From: Sphingomonas guangdongensis
GTDB lineage: Bacteria > Pseudomonadota > Alphaproteobacteria > Sphingomonadales > Sphingomonadaceae
Assembly (NCBI RefSeq): GCF_900199185.1
Contig: NZ_OBMI01000001.1
Location: forward strand, 744,001-808,000
DNA: 64,000 nucleotides
Direction: 5' to 3'
Position 1 is the first letter of the stretch, and each line of letters opens with the position of its first letter. Under the pieces are notes generated by a model, which did not search any database, was not told the DNA's origin, and worked only from the letters and a program-made list of their open reading frames with translations. Below, in pieces: positions 8,994-16,985 of the stretch. A program made the translations under genes and the position numbers.

Positions 8994-10547
8994 GTGCGTT
9001 ACGCCTACGCCCTTACCGCAGCCCTGCTCCTCGGCGGCACCGCCGCGTCCATCGCGATCCAGCCGCCGGCCGGCGCGCAGACCGCCCAGAACGAACCCGG
9101 CACCATCGCCGCCGCCGCGCCGCGCCCCGGCGCACCGATGAGCTTCGCGGACATGGTCGCCAAGCTCCAGCCGGCAGTGGTTAACATTTCCACGACGCAG
9201 CGGGTTACGGTCAACCAGCAGGCCAACCCGTTCCAGGGCACGCCGTTCGGCGAGCTGTTCGGGTTCGGCGGCCAGGGCGGTGGCGGCGCGCCCGTTACGC
9301 GGCAGGCGCAGTCGCTCGGGTCGGGCTTCCTGATCTCCGCCGACGGCTATGTCGTGACGAACAATCACGTCGTCTCCGCCGGCGGCGGGCAGACGCCCGG
9401 CAGCCGTCCGACCAATTCGGCGGTTGTTGAGTCGATCACGGTGACGCTGCCCGACCGCCGCGAGTTCAAGGCGCGGCTGATCGGTCGCGATCCGGCGTCC
9501 GACCTCGCGCTGCTCAAGATCGACGGCGCCAACCTGCCGTTCGTCCGCTTCGGCGATTCGACCGCGACGCGCGTCGGCGACTGGGTCGTCGCGATCGGCA
9601 ATCCGTTCGGGCTCGGCTCGACCGTGACCGCCGGTATCGTCTCGGCGGTCCACCGCGTGCCGCAGGGCGGCGCGCGCGACCGCTTCATCCAGACGGACGC
9701 GTCGATCAACCAGGGCAACTCGGGCGGGCCGATGTTCGACCTGAACGGCAACGTGATCGGCATCAATTCGCAGATCTTCTCGCCGACTGGCGGCAACGTC
9801 GGCATCGGTTTCGCGATTCCGGCGGAGGAGGCCAAGCCGGTCATCGACACGCTGCTCAAGGGGCGCTCGGTCCAGCGCGGCTATCTCGGCGTCGGCATTC
9901 AGCCGGTCACGTCCGACCTAGCCGGAGCGCTGGGCCTGGCGCTTAACCGCGGCGAGATCATCAGTCGCGTCGAGCCGGGTCAGGCGGCCGAGAAGGCCGG
10001 TCTCCGGCAGGGTGACGTTGTCGTTTCCGTCGCTGGCAAGGAAGTCACGCCGGACCAGACGCTCAGCTACCTGGTCGCGAACCAGGCGCCGGGGACGCGC
10101 GTTCCGTTGGAGGTCATCCGTGACGGGCGCCGGATCAACTTGACGGCGACCGTCGGTACGCGCCCGCCGGAGGACCAGCTGGCGCAGTTCAGCGAGGGCG
10201 ACGACGATGGTGACCTGCCGCAGGGTGACGGCAATCAGACGGCGCCCGCCAGCAATCCGCTCGGCATCCAGGTGACGCCGCTCACCCCGCAGATCGCACG
10301 CAACCTGGGCGTCGATCCGGCGACCCGCGGCGTGGTCATCGTCTCGGCCGATCCGTCGAGCGATGCGGCGGCCAAGGGCCTTCGCCGCGGTGACGTGATC
10401 GTCTCGGTCAACGGCACTGCGGTGACGTCCGCCGCGGCGCTGAACCAGGCGGCAGCGGCGGCCAAGGCGGCCGGCCGCGACTCGGTGGCGCTCTACTTCA
10501 CCCGCTCGCGCGGTGTCGGCGGCTACGTGGCCGTCCGCCTGCGCTAG
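8994..10547 (+). CDS. Do-family periplasmic serine protease/chaperone (DegP-like)
   Basis: A 517-residue exported trypsin-like protease with two PDZ domains that degrades or refolds damaged envelope proteins. A signal peptide ends near AGAQ (about residue 28). The protease domain contains the catalytic His in TNNHVV (about 125), the Asp in DPASDLALLK (about 168) and the Ser in QGNSGGPMFD (about 242). PDZ1 starts near RGYLGVGIQPV (about 295) and PDZ2 near NPLGIQVTPL (about 420), ending with an alanine-rich stretch. The start is a GTG with GAGAGG about 12 nt upstream. It follows hflKC, so three membrane quality-control genes are in one direction. Confidence 0.93.
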   Translation: MRYAYALTAALLLGGTAASIAIQPPAGAQTAQNEPGTIAAAAPRPGAPMSFADMVAKLQPAVVNISTTQRVTVNQQANPFQGTPFGELFGFGGQGGGGAPVTRQAQSLGSGFLISADGYVVTNNHVVSAGGGQTPGSRPTNSAVVESITVTLPDRREFKARLIGRDPASDLALLKIDGANLPFVRFGDSTATRVGDWVVAIGNPFGLGSTVTAGIVSAVHRVPQGGARDRFIQTDASINQGNSGGPMFDLNGNVIGINSQIFSPTGGNVGIGFAIPAEEAKPVIDTLLKGRSVQRGYLGVGIQPVTSDLAGALGLALNRGEIISRVEPGQAAEKAGLRQGDVVVSVAGKEVTPDQTLSYLVANQAPGTRVPLEVIRDGRRINLTATVGTRPPEDQLAQFSEGDDDGDLPQGDGNQTAPASNPLGIQVTPLTPQIARNLGVDPATRGVVIVSADPSSDAAAKGLRRGDVIVSVNGTAVTSAAALNQAAAAAKAAGRDSVALYFTRSRGVGGYVAVRLR

Positions 10548-10560
10548 TTAGACGTTTCGG

Positions 10561-10603
10561 CATCCGCTATCCCGAGCTCGATCACGGGAAGGGATAGCGG
10601 ATG
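10561..10603 (+). promoter_or_regulatory. Perfect 13-bp hairpin covering the RBS and start codon of the HerA-like gene
   Basis: CATCCGCTATCCC (10561-10573) is the exact reverse complement of GGGATAGCGGATG (10591-10603), with a 17-nt loop. The right arm contains the purine-rich ribosome binding site and the ATG of the next gene. In RNA the stem would bury both. It could also act as the 3' end of the protease transcript. Confidence 0.6.
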
Positions 10604-12265
10604 ACCGAAGCGATAGTCATCGGTTCGAGTGCGAGCGGATCGCGGCAGGAGCTGGTGCTCCGCCGCGCCAACCGTCACGGTCTGATCGCCGGCGCGACCG
10701 GTACCGGCAAGACCGTCACGCTGCAGGGCATCATCGAGGGGCTGTCCGCCGCCGGCGTGCCCTGCTTCGTCGCCGACGTGAAGGGCGACCTGTCCGGCCT
10801 CGCCCTGCCCGGCTCTCCCACCGCCAAGCCCCACGCCATCTTTGCGGCGCGCGCGGCCGAGATCGGCATGGCCGACTGGTCCTATGCGGGAACGCCGGTC
10901 CAGTTCTGGGACCTGTTCGGCGAGGGCGGGCACCCGGTCCGTACCACCGTCAGCGAGATGGGCCCGCTGCTGCTCGCCCGGCTGCTCGGGCTGAACGAGG
11001 TGCAGGAGGGCGTGCTCAACATCGCCTTTCACGTCGCTGACGAGGACGGGCTGCTGCTGCTCGACCTCGACGATCTGGGCGCGATGCTCGCCGAGTGCGC
11101 TGCGCGTGCCGAGGAACTGACCACCAGCTATGGCAACGTCAGCAAGCAGTCGGTGGGCGCGATCCAGCGCGCGCTGCTCTCGCTACGGTCACAGGGCGGT
11201 GAGCATTTCTTCGGCGAACCCGCGCTCGACATCCATGACCTGATCGCGACCGACGATGCTGGGCACGGCGTCGTCAACATCCTCGACGCGACCAAGCTGA
11301 TGGCGTCGCCCAAGCTCTACGCCACCTTCCTGCTGTGGCTGCTGTCCGAGCTGTTCGAGACGCTCCCGGAGATCGGCGATTCGGACAAACCAGTACTGTG
11401 CTTCTTCTTCGACGAGGCGCACCTGCTGTTCGACGATGCTCCGGCGGCGCTCACCGACAAGATCGAGCAGGTTGTGCGGCTGATCCGGTCGAAGGGCGTC
11501 GGCGTCTACTTCATCACCCAGAATCCGATCGACATCCCGGACAAGGTCGCAGGCCAGCTGAACAATCGCATCCAGCACAAGCTCAACGCCTTCACGCCCC
11601 GCGACCAGGCGGCGGTGCGCGCCGCGGCCGAGACGTTCCGTGCCAACCCCGGCGTCGATGTGGCGACCGCCATTACCGAGCTGAAGGTCGGCGAGGCGCT
11701 CGTCTCGCTGCTCCAGCCGGACGGCGCGCCGTCCCCGGTCGAGCGCACGCTGATCCGCCCGCCCGCCTCGCGCGTCGGTCCCGTTAGCCCACAGGAGCGC
11801 GCGGTGCTGATCGGCACGGACGCGATCGGGGCCAAGTACGACGAGGCGATCGACCGCGAGAGTGCGGCCGAGCTGCTGTCGGCCAAAGCGAGCGAGGCAG
11901 CCGCCGCCGCCGCCGCGACCGAGGCGCAGGCGGCAGCGGAGAAGGCGGCCGCGCTCCAGGCCAAGACCGATGCCGCAGCGGCGAAGGAAGCGGCACGCGC
12001 GGAGCTGGCCGCGCAGAAGGCGGCCGACCGCGAGGCACGGCTGCGCGAGAAGGCGGAACGTGACGCGGCGCGAGAGGCGGCGAACTCGCCTTGGAACAAG
12101 GCGGTGACCTCCGCGACCCGCTCGGCGAGCTCGACCGTCGGCCGCGCGCTCGCGAACGAAGTGACCAAAGCGGTGCTCGGTTCGGGGCGCGGGCGGGGAC
12201 GCGCGAGCGGCGGGTTGCTCGGCGGGCTGGTGCGGGGCGTGCTCGGCGGGCTTTTCCGCGGGTGA
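10601..12265 (+). CDS. HerA-like P-loop ATPase (DUF853 family)
   Basis: A 554-residue cytosolic ATPase related to the HerA/FtsK translocases and annotated in many proteobacteria as DUF853. Walker A is GATGTGKT at 31-38. Walker B is in [13 protein letters not shown] near 265. The segments [18 protein letters not shown] and [17 protein letters not shown] are typical of the family. Residues 430-500 are an alanine/glutamate-rich coiled coil, and the C-terminus is glycine-rich ([19 protein letters not shown]). No HAS barrel or NurA nuclease is next to it, so it is not the archaeal-type resection pair. Its TGA overlaps the GTG of the MOSC gene. Confidence 0.88.
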   Translation: MTEAIVIGSSASGSRQELVLRRANRHGLIAGATGTGKTVTLQGIIEGLSAAGVPCFVADVKGDLSGLALPGSPTAKPHAIFAARAAEIGMADWSYAGTPVQFWDLFGEGGHPVRTTVSEMGPLLLARLLGLNEVQEGVLNIAFHVADEDGLLLLDLDDLGAMLAECAARAEELTTSYGNVSKQSVGAIQRALLSLRSQGGEHFFGEPALDIHDLIATDDAGHGVVNILDATKLMASPKLYATFLLWLLSELFETLPEIGDSDKPVLCFFFDEAHLLFDDAPAALTDKIEQVVRLIRSKGVGVYFITQNPIDIPDKVAGQLNNRIQHKLNAFTPRDQAAVRAAAETFRANPGVDVATAITELKVGEALVSLLQPDGAPSPVERTLIRPPASRVGPVSPQERAVLIGTDAIGAKYDEAIDRESAAELLSAKASEAAAAAAATEAQAAAEKAAALQAKTDAAAAKEAARAELAAQKAADREARLREKAERDAAREAANSPWNKAVTSATRSASSTVGRALANEVTKAVLGSGRGRGRASGGLLGGLVRGVLGGLFRG

Positions 12266-12921
12266 GCGCGCGGCTGCTCGCCGTCTATGTCGGCGGCGTC
12301 GCGGCGCTCGGGCCGGAAAAGGTGCCGAGCGCGTTCGTGAAGTCGCCGGTCGCGGGGTCGGTCACGGTCGATCTGCTCGGACTCGCCGGCGATGCGCAAG
12401 CGGACCTGTCCGTCCACGGCGGGCCGGACAAGGCGGTCTATGGCTACCCGGCCGATCGCTACGCCGGGTGGCAGGCGCAGTTCCCGGCGCTCGCCGATGC
12501 GCTGGTTCCCGGCGCGCTGGGCGAGAACCTGGCGATCACCGGGCTGGTCGAGGACGACCTTTGCGTCGGCGACGTCCACGCGGTCGGCACCGCACTGCTC
12601 CAGGTCTGCCAGCCGCGCCAGCCGTGCTTCAAGCTCGCGCTCAAGCTCGGCGAACCGCGTGCGGGCAGGCACATGGTACGGAGCGGCTGGTCGGGCTGGT
12701 ACTACCGCGTGCTGCGGCCGGGTATTGTTGCGGCAGGCGACCCGGTGACGATCAAGGAGCACGGCACCTTCCCATTCCCGCGACTGGTCGAGATCATCAA
12801 CCGTGGGGGTGCGCGTCCCGACGAGCTCGACACGCTGGCCGCAGCGGAAGGCGTCGCCGAGCGCCTCCGCCGCAACGCCGCGCGTGAGCGCGTGCTTGGG
12901 TCCTCGCGGCCGCTGGGGTAG
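12262..12921 (+). CDS. MOSC domain-containing protein (YiiM-like)
   Basis: A 219-residue MOSC-domain protein, a family related to the sulfur-carrying C-terminus of molybdenum cofactor sulfurase. Some members, such as YiiM, detoxify N-hydroxylated bases. The GTG start at 12262 overlaps the previous TGA (GTGA) and gives [13 protein letters not shown] at the N-terminus. Family motifs are [28 protein letters not shown] and [16 protein letters not shown] with the conserved cysteine. The C-terminal helical extension [11 protein letters not shown] is typical of YiiM. Longer upstream readings run antisense-like through the ATPase gene and are rejected. Confidence 0.88.
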   Translation: MSARLLAVYVGGVAALGPEKVPSAFVKSPVAGSVTVDLLGLAGDAQADLSVHGGPDKAVYGYPADRYAGWQAQFPALADALVPGALGENLAITGLVEDDLCVGDVHAVGTALLQVCQPRQPCFKLALKLGEPRAGRHMVRSGWSGWYYRVLRPGIVAAGDPVTIKEHGTFPFPRLVEIINRGGARPDELDTLAAAEGVAERLRRNAARERVLGSSRPLG

Positions 12922-12945
12922 GCTACCCGTAACGAAGGAGCCCTC

Positions 12946-14163
12946 ATGAACGCCCCCCTGTCCGACTGGACCGCCGCCGGCGCCGCCGAGCTCGATCAGG
13001 TGATCGCGCTGCGCCGCGCGATCCACGCCGAGCCCGAGATCGGGCTGCACTGCCCGCTGACCACCGCCAAGCTGCGGGCGGCGCTCGCGGGCCTTCCGCT
13101 CGAGATCCACGAATCGGGCTCGACCACCGGCTTCGTCGCGATCCTGCGCGGGGGCGGGGGCAACGGGCGCACCGTGCTGCTGCGCGGCGACATGGATGCG
13201 CTGCCGATGACGGAGGAGACGGGCCTCGACTTCGCAAGCACGATCCCCGGCGCGATGCACGCCTGCGGGCACGACAGCCACTCGGCGATGCTGGTCGGGG
13301 CCGCGCGGGCGCTGTGCGCGCGGGCGGACGAACTGCCCGGAACGGTGGTGTTCATGTTCCAACCCGGTGAGGAGGGCTACCACGGCGCAAGGGCCATGAT
13401 CGCCGACGGGCTGCTCGACGTCGCGCGGCCCGACGCGGCCTTCGCGCTTCACATTCACCCCAATGTGCCCGGCGGCGTGGTCGCGAGCCGGGCGGGACCG
13501 CTGCTCGCCTCCACCGACGCGCTCAACATCGCGGTGCGCGGGCGCGGCGGCCACGCGGCGATGCCGCACGAGAACGTCGATCCGATCCCCGTTGCGTGCG
13601 AGATCGTCGGCGCCCTCCAGACACTGATCGCGCGGACGATCCCGGTCCACGATCCCGCCGTGCTCTCGATCACCAAGATCAGCGGCGGCTCTGCCTACAA
13701 CATCGTGCCGGACGAGGTGACGATGCTCGGCACGCTGCGCACCCTCTCGCCCGAGACCCGCGAGAAGGCGCGCGCGGGCCTCACCCGCGTGGTGGAGACG
13801 GTGGCGGCGGCGCACGGCTGCACCGGCACGGTCCGGATCGACGACGGCTATCCGGTGACGCAGAACGACCCGCGCGCGACCGCGCTGATCCGCGACATCG
13901 CGGAAGCGATCGGCGGCGCCGACGGCTGGCACAGCATGGCCGCGCCGATCATGGGGGGTGAGGACTTCAGCTACGTGCTGCGCGAGGTGCCGGGCGCGAT
14001 GGCCTTCATCGGCGTCGCGGCGCCCGGCAGCGATCCCGCAACCAACCCGTCGCTTCACAATACCCGAATGACCATCGACGAGAGCGTCATGGCAAAGGGG
14101 ATCGCGCTTCACTGCGCCTTTGCGACGCGGGTGCTGGAAAGCGGCCTGCCCGAGGTGGGGTGA
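12946..14163 (+). CDS. M20 family metallo-amidohydrolase/peptidase
   Basis: A 405-residue zinc amidohydrolase of the hippurate hydrolase / N-acyl amino acid amidohydrolase type. Metal-site motifs are LLRGDMDALPM (near 80) and GAMHACGHDSHSAMLVGAA (near 103-121), with FQPGEEGYHGA carrying the catalytic glutamate. The lid domain contains VRGRGGHAAMPHENVDP. The C-terminal metal ligand is in LHNTRMTIDE. AAGGAG lies 5 nt before the ATG. The substrate is not determinable from sequence. Confidence 0.9.
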   Translation: MNAPLSDWTAAGAAELDQVIALRRAIHAEPEIGLHCPLTTAKLRAALAGLPLEIHESGSTTGFVAILRGGGGNGRTVLLRGDMDALPMTEETGLDFASTIPGAMHACGHDSHSAMLVGAARALCARADELPGTVVFMFQPGEEGYHGARAMIADGLLDVARPDAAFALHIHPNVPGGVVASRAGPLLASTDALNIAVRGRGGHAAMPHENVDPIPVACEIVGALQTLIARTIPVHDPAVLSITKISGGSAYNIVPDEVTMLGTLRTLSPETREKARAGLTRVVETVAAAHGCTGTVRIDDGYPVTQNDPRATALIRDIAEAIGGADGWHSMAAPIMGGEDFSYVLREVPGAMAFIGVAAPGSDPATNPSLHNTRMTIDESVMAKGIALHCAFATRVLESGLPEVG

Positions 14164-14194
14164 CAGCCCACCGCCGCTTCGCTAGGCGGCGGAA

Positions 14195-14674
14195 ATGACG
14201 CTGGTCGGCATCATCATGGGCTCGCAGTCCGATTGGGAAACGATGCGCCATGCGAGCGAGACGCTGGACGCGCTCGGCGTCCCGCACGAGACCCGGATCG
14301 TCTCCGCGCATCGCACGCCCGACCGGCTGGTCGATTACGCGAAGAGTGCCGCCGGCCGCGGGCTGAAGGTGATCATCGCGGGCGCCGGTGGCGCGGCGCA
14401 CCTGCCCGGGATGACCGCGGCGATGACCCACCTTCCCGTGCTCGGGGTGCCGGTCGAATCCAAGGCGCTGAAGGGCATGGATAGCCTGCTGTCGATCGTC
14501 CAGATGCCGGGCGGCATTCCCGTCGGCACGCTTGCGATCGGCAAGGCCGGCGCAATCAACGCCGGGCTGCTTGCGGCGGCGATCCTGGCGACCAGTGACG
14601 ATCTGTTCGCGGAACGGCTGATCGCGTGGCGAGCCGCTCAGACCGACAGCGTAGCGGAGCAGCCCGCTGGCTGA
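14195..14674 (+). CDS. purE: N5-carboxyaminoimidazole ribonucleotide mutase
   Basis: Class I PurE, 159 residues, interconverting N5-CAIR and CAIR in purine synthesis. The N-terminus has the phosphate-binding [14 protein letters not shown]. Then come [30 protein letters not shown] and [17 protein letters not shown], all class I hallmarks. A small CCGCCG/CGGCGG hairpin (14171-14192) sits just before the start. Its stop is nested in the presumed start region of purK, consistent with a purEK operon. Confidence 0.95.
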   Translation: MTLVGIIMGSQSDWETMRHASETLDALGVPHETRIVSAHRTPDRLVDYAKSAAGRGLKVIIAGAGGAAHLPGMTAAMTHLPVLGVPVESKALKGMDSLLSIVQMPGGIPVGTLAIGKAGAINAGLLAAAILATSDDLFAERLIAWRAAQTDSVAEQPAG

Positions 14675-15737
14675 GCCCCTTCCCCCCGGCAGCACGATCG
14701 GCATCCTCGGCTCAGGGCAGCTCGGGCGCATGCTGAGCATCGCGGCGGCGCAGCTCGGCTACCGCACCCACATCTACGCGCCGGAAACGGGGCCGGCGAA
14801 CGACGTCTCGCCGCTGCTCACCCGCGCACGCTACGACGATGCGGGCGCACTCTCCGCCTTCGCGCGCAGTGTCGACGTGGTGACCTATGAGTTCGAGAAT
14901 GTCGCCTTCGCCCCAATCGCCGCGCTCGCGCCGCTGGTCCCGGTGCGCCCCTCCGCCTTGAGCCTCGCGACCGCGCAGGACCGGGTGAACGAGAAGCGCT
15001 TCGTGGAGGGACTGGGCGGCCGGCCGGCGCCGTGGCGTGAGGTGTTGAGCCTCGCCGACCTGGAAACCGCCATTGCCGAGATCGGCTGCCCGGCGGTGCT
15101 CAAGACATCGCGCTTCGGCTACGACGGTCACGGGCAGGCGCGGCTAAAGTCACCCGACGATGCCGCGACCGCCTGGGACCGGATCGGCGCGGCCCCGGCG
15201 ATCCTGGAGGCGTTCGTCGCGTTCGAGCACGAGTTCTCGATCGTGCTGGTGCGCGGGCTCGATGGGCAGATCGTCAGCTACGCGCCGCCCGTCAACGTCC
15301 ACCGCGACGGCATCCTCGCGACCTCCACCATCCCTGCCCCCGCCGCGGTCGCCGCGCAGTGGACGGAAGCCGCGACCCTCGCCGGTCGGGTGGCCGACGC
15401 GCTCGACCACGTCGGCGTGCTGACGCTGGAGTTCTTCGTCGGCACGGACGGCCCGGTGTTCAACGAGATGGCACCTCGCGTCCACAACTCCGGCCACTGG
15501 ACGATCGAAGGCGCGGTCACCAGCCAGTTCGAGAATCACATCCGCGCGATCTGCGGACTGCCGCTCGGCAGTACCGACACGGTCGGCACCGGCGCGGTGA
15601 TGGAAAACCTGATCGGCGACGACGCCGCGCGCTGGCCGGAGTTGCTGGCTGACCCGAATGCGCACCTTCACCTCTACGGCAAGCATGAGGCGCGCCCCAG
15701 GCGCAAGATGGGGCATGTGACGCGGGTACCGCGGTAG
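14667..15737 (+). CDS. purK: N5-carboxyaminoimidazole ribonucleotide synthetase, apparent CTG start
   Basis: ATP-grasp enzyme making N5-CAIR from AIR, bicarbonate and ATP. The first ATG (14730) falls after the conserved [11 protein letters not shown] loop, which would remove the nucleotide-binding N-terminus. The same frame is open upstream only to a TAG at 14652, and that stretch has no ATG, GTG or TTG. A CTG at 14667 preceded by GGAG at a 7-nt spacing gives [17 protein letters not shown], the expected PurK N-terminus, for a protein of 356 residues. Other motifs are [24 protein letters not shown] and [13 protein letters not shown]. It overlaps purE by 8 bp. The CTG start is inference; the family call is firm. 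Confidence 0.88.
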   Translation: MAEPLPPGSTIGILGSGQLGRMLSIAAAQLGYRTHIYAPETGPANDVSPLLTRARYDDAGALSAFARSVDVVTYEFENVAFAPIAALAPLVPVRPSALSLATAQDRVNEKRFVEGLGGRPAPWREVLSLADLETAIAEIGCPAVLKTSRFGYDGHGQARLKSPDDAATAWDRIGAAPAILEAFVAFEHEFSIVLVRGLDGQIVSYAPPVNVHRDGILATSTIPAPAAVAAQWTEAATLAGRVADALDHVGVLTLEFFVGTDGPVFNEMAPRVHNSGHWTIEGAVTSQFENHIRAICGLPLGSTDTVGTGAVMENLIGDDAARWPELLADPNAHLHLYGKHEARPRRKMGHVTRVPR

Positions 15738-15758
15738 CGCTCGATGCAGGCCGGGGCC

Positions 15759-15790
15759 GAACGTCCGCTCTCGCCCTATAGCGGACGTTC
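15759..15790. repeat. AACGTCCGCT/AGCGGACGTT palindrome, copy 1
   Basis: GAACGTCCGCT (15759-15769) pairs perfectly with AGCGGACGTTC (15780-15790) around a 10-nt loop. It lies between the converging purK and orphan gene and provides the TGA stop of the latter. Copy 2 is at 16149-16179. Confidence 0.85.
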
Positions 15791-16115
15791 AAGGCATCGG
15801 TGTCGGCCAACACATGTACCGGGCATCCTCAACCGAGTTCATCCCGCGGACTTCGAAGCCGGGCAGCTGTCTTAGCCGTTTGAGCGCAGCATCTTCCCCG
15901 GTCGCCAACTGCGGAAACGCAACTCGCGTTTGCCCAGTGTCGTCCTTCAGCAACCACCAGACGTCGACGCCCCACGGTCCGTTCTCGTTGGTCTCGACGT
16001 ATACTGCCGCGACGTCGATCATCCGCATGCGCTGCTCCGCCCGTCCTGGCGCTCGGCAGACAATCTCGTCATCTGCGGTGACCTCCACAACGAACGCCGC
16101 TTCTGGATGCCTCAT
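15789..16115 (-). CDS. Small orphan protein, unknown function
   Basis: A 108-residue acidic protein that I cannot assign. It reads as a compact soluble domain with no signal peptide or TM: AFVVEVTADDEIVCRAPG, then MIDVAAVYVETNENGPWGVD and VWWLLKDDTGQTRVAFPQ, then TGEDAALKRLRQLPGFEVRG. Similar small orphan proteins with a DVWWLL core and an LPGF motif occur, as far as I recall, in sphingomonads. Base composition is visibly less GC-rich than the flanking purK and M16 genes. The ATG at 16115 is used; internal methionines are possible starts. Its TGA is formed by the palindromic repeat at 15759-15790. Confidence 0.65.
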   Translation of the reverse strand: MRHPEAAFVVEVTADDEIVCRAPGRAEQRMRMIDVAAVYVETNENGPWGVDVWWLLKDDTGQTRVAFPQLATGEDAALKRLRQLPGFEVRGMNSVEDARYMCWPTPMP

Positions 16116-16148
16116 TCTGCAAGGCTGCCTCGTTTACGGCTAAAGGGC

Positions 16149-16179
16149 AACGTCCGCTTCCCACCAAAAGCGGACGTTC
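16149..16179. repeat. AACGTCCGCT/AGCGGACGTT palindrome, copy 2
   Basis: AACGTCCGCTT (16149-16159) pairs with AAGCGGACGTT (16168-16178) around an 8-nt loop. As in copy 1, the arm ends in GTTCA on the plus strand, which reads TGAAC on the minus strand and supplies the stop of the orphan gene to the right. Confidence 0.85.
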
Positions 16180-16585
16180 AGTACTCGCCAGAGTGGACCC
16201 GCGACTGGTGCGCGAAGTAGTCTCCGTAAGCGCTGCGACCCTCGAACACTCCAGGCGATAGCTCATCTGGCTGCAAGCTGCGCGCATGCGCCATCATCGC
16301 CGCGGCAGCGGCCGTCCACTCGTTCTCGTCACCGAAGGCCCAAGGCGTAATCCCAGCCATAATAGCCGCCACAAAGAGGAACTCGGCGTCCTCTGACGCT
16401 TGGCCGCCGAAATGGTTGAAGACCTCGTGCCATAACTCAGCGGAAGCTGGATCATAGGTCAGTCCGGTGAGGAACTCTGGTTCCGCCCAGTGCCACCATG
16501 AGAGGAAGAGGAGGTGCAAGGCGGTTTCGCGGTCGCGACTCCCCCCGAACCAATCGCTTCGGAGCGCCTGGTATGTTTCTTCCAT
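16178..16585 (-). CDS. Small acidic orphan protein, unknown function
   Basis: A 135-residue protein if translation begins at the ATG at 16585; an upstream start at 16603 would add six residues. I do not recognise it. It is acidic and tryptophan-rich (TALHLLFLSWWHWAEPEF, then AELWHEVFNHFGGQASED, then MAGITPWAFGDENEW) and looks mostly helical and soluble. Composition and small size resemble polymorphic-toxin immunity proteins, but no toxin gene is adjacent, so that is only a guess. GC content is lower than in neighbours. The stop codon lies in palindromic copy 2, exactly as for the neighbouring orphan gene. Confidence 0.65.
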   Translation of the reverse strand: MEETYQALRSDWFGGSRDRETALHLLFLSWWHWAEPEFLTGLTYDPASAELWHEVFNHFGGQASEDAEFLFVAAIMAGITPWAFGDENEWTAAAAAMMAHARSLQPDELSPGVFEGRSAYGDYFAHQSRVHSGEY

Positions 16586-16627
16586 TGAAAGCCTGCTTCT
16601 CAAACCAGGAGCGTCGTAGAAACAAAG

Positions 16628-16658
16628 AGGGCGCGCCCTCGCGGACGCGCCCTTTTTT
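16628..16658. terminator. Intrinsic terminator between the M16 operon and the orphan gene
   Basis: AGGGCGCG (16628-16635) pairs with CGCGCCCT (16646-16653), followed on the plus strand by six Ts (16653-16658). On the minus strand the stem is followed by CTCTTTGTTTC, so it probably ends the leftward M16 transcript and may work in both directions. Confidence 0.75.
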
Positions 16659-16673
16659 GCCGCTGCGAAGCGA

Positions 16674-16976
16674 TCAGCCGACCCGATTACCCGTCATCGG
16701 AAAGCTGCCGAACGCGCCGGCGGTCACCTGGCCGCGGAGCGTGTCGCCGTCGACCGTCGCTTCGGCGGTCAGCGTCATCGGCATCGGCACGCTGATGTCG
16801 AGGCTCCAGGTCAGCGTGTCGCCGTTCACGCGCCCTTCCTTAATCTCGGTCGTGCCCATCGCGCCCGAGTACTGGCCGGTGAAGGTGTCGCCATTGCTCT
16901 GGATCGTCAGCGTCGCCTGCTGGTCGCCCATCGGCGACTTCACCAGCGTGTCCCAGCTGCCATCGACGTTTGCCAT
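16674..16976 (-). CDS. Small beta-rich protein downstream of the M16 peptidase
   Basis: A 100-residue protein with no signal peptide. The sequence alternates short polar strands and glycine turns (DGSWDTLVKSPMGDQQATLT, GDTFTGQYSGAMGTTEIKEG, NGDTLTWSLDISVPMPMTL), which looks like a small beta-barrel or sandwich. I cannot name a function. It starts 9 bp after the M16 stop, so it is probably the second gene of that operon and is followed by the terminator at 16628-16658. Confidence 0.7.
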   Translation of the reverse strand: MANVDGSWDTLVKSPMGDQQATLTIQSNGDTFTGQYSGAMGTTEIKEGRVNGDTLTWSLDISVPMPMTLTAEATVDGDTLRGQVTAGAFGSFPMTGNRVG

Positions 16977-16985
16977 GCTATCCTC

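Noticed and set aside
11506-14112. 868-residue minus-strand ORF
   Set aside because: It lies antisense to the HerA-like, MOSC and M20 genes; composition is arginine/histidine-rich with no recognisable domain.
14171-14192. CCGCCG/CGGCGG hairpin before purE as a possible purine riboswitch
   Set aside because: It is a single 6-bp stem without any conserved riboswitch core; too little to call.
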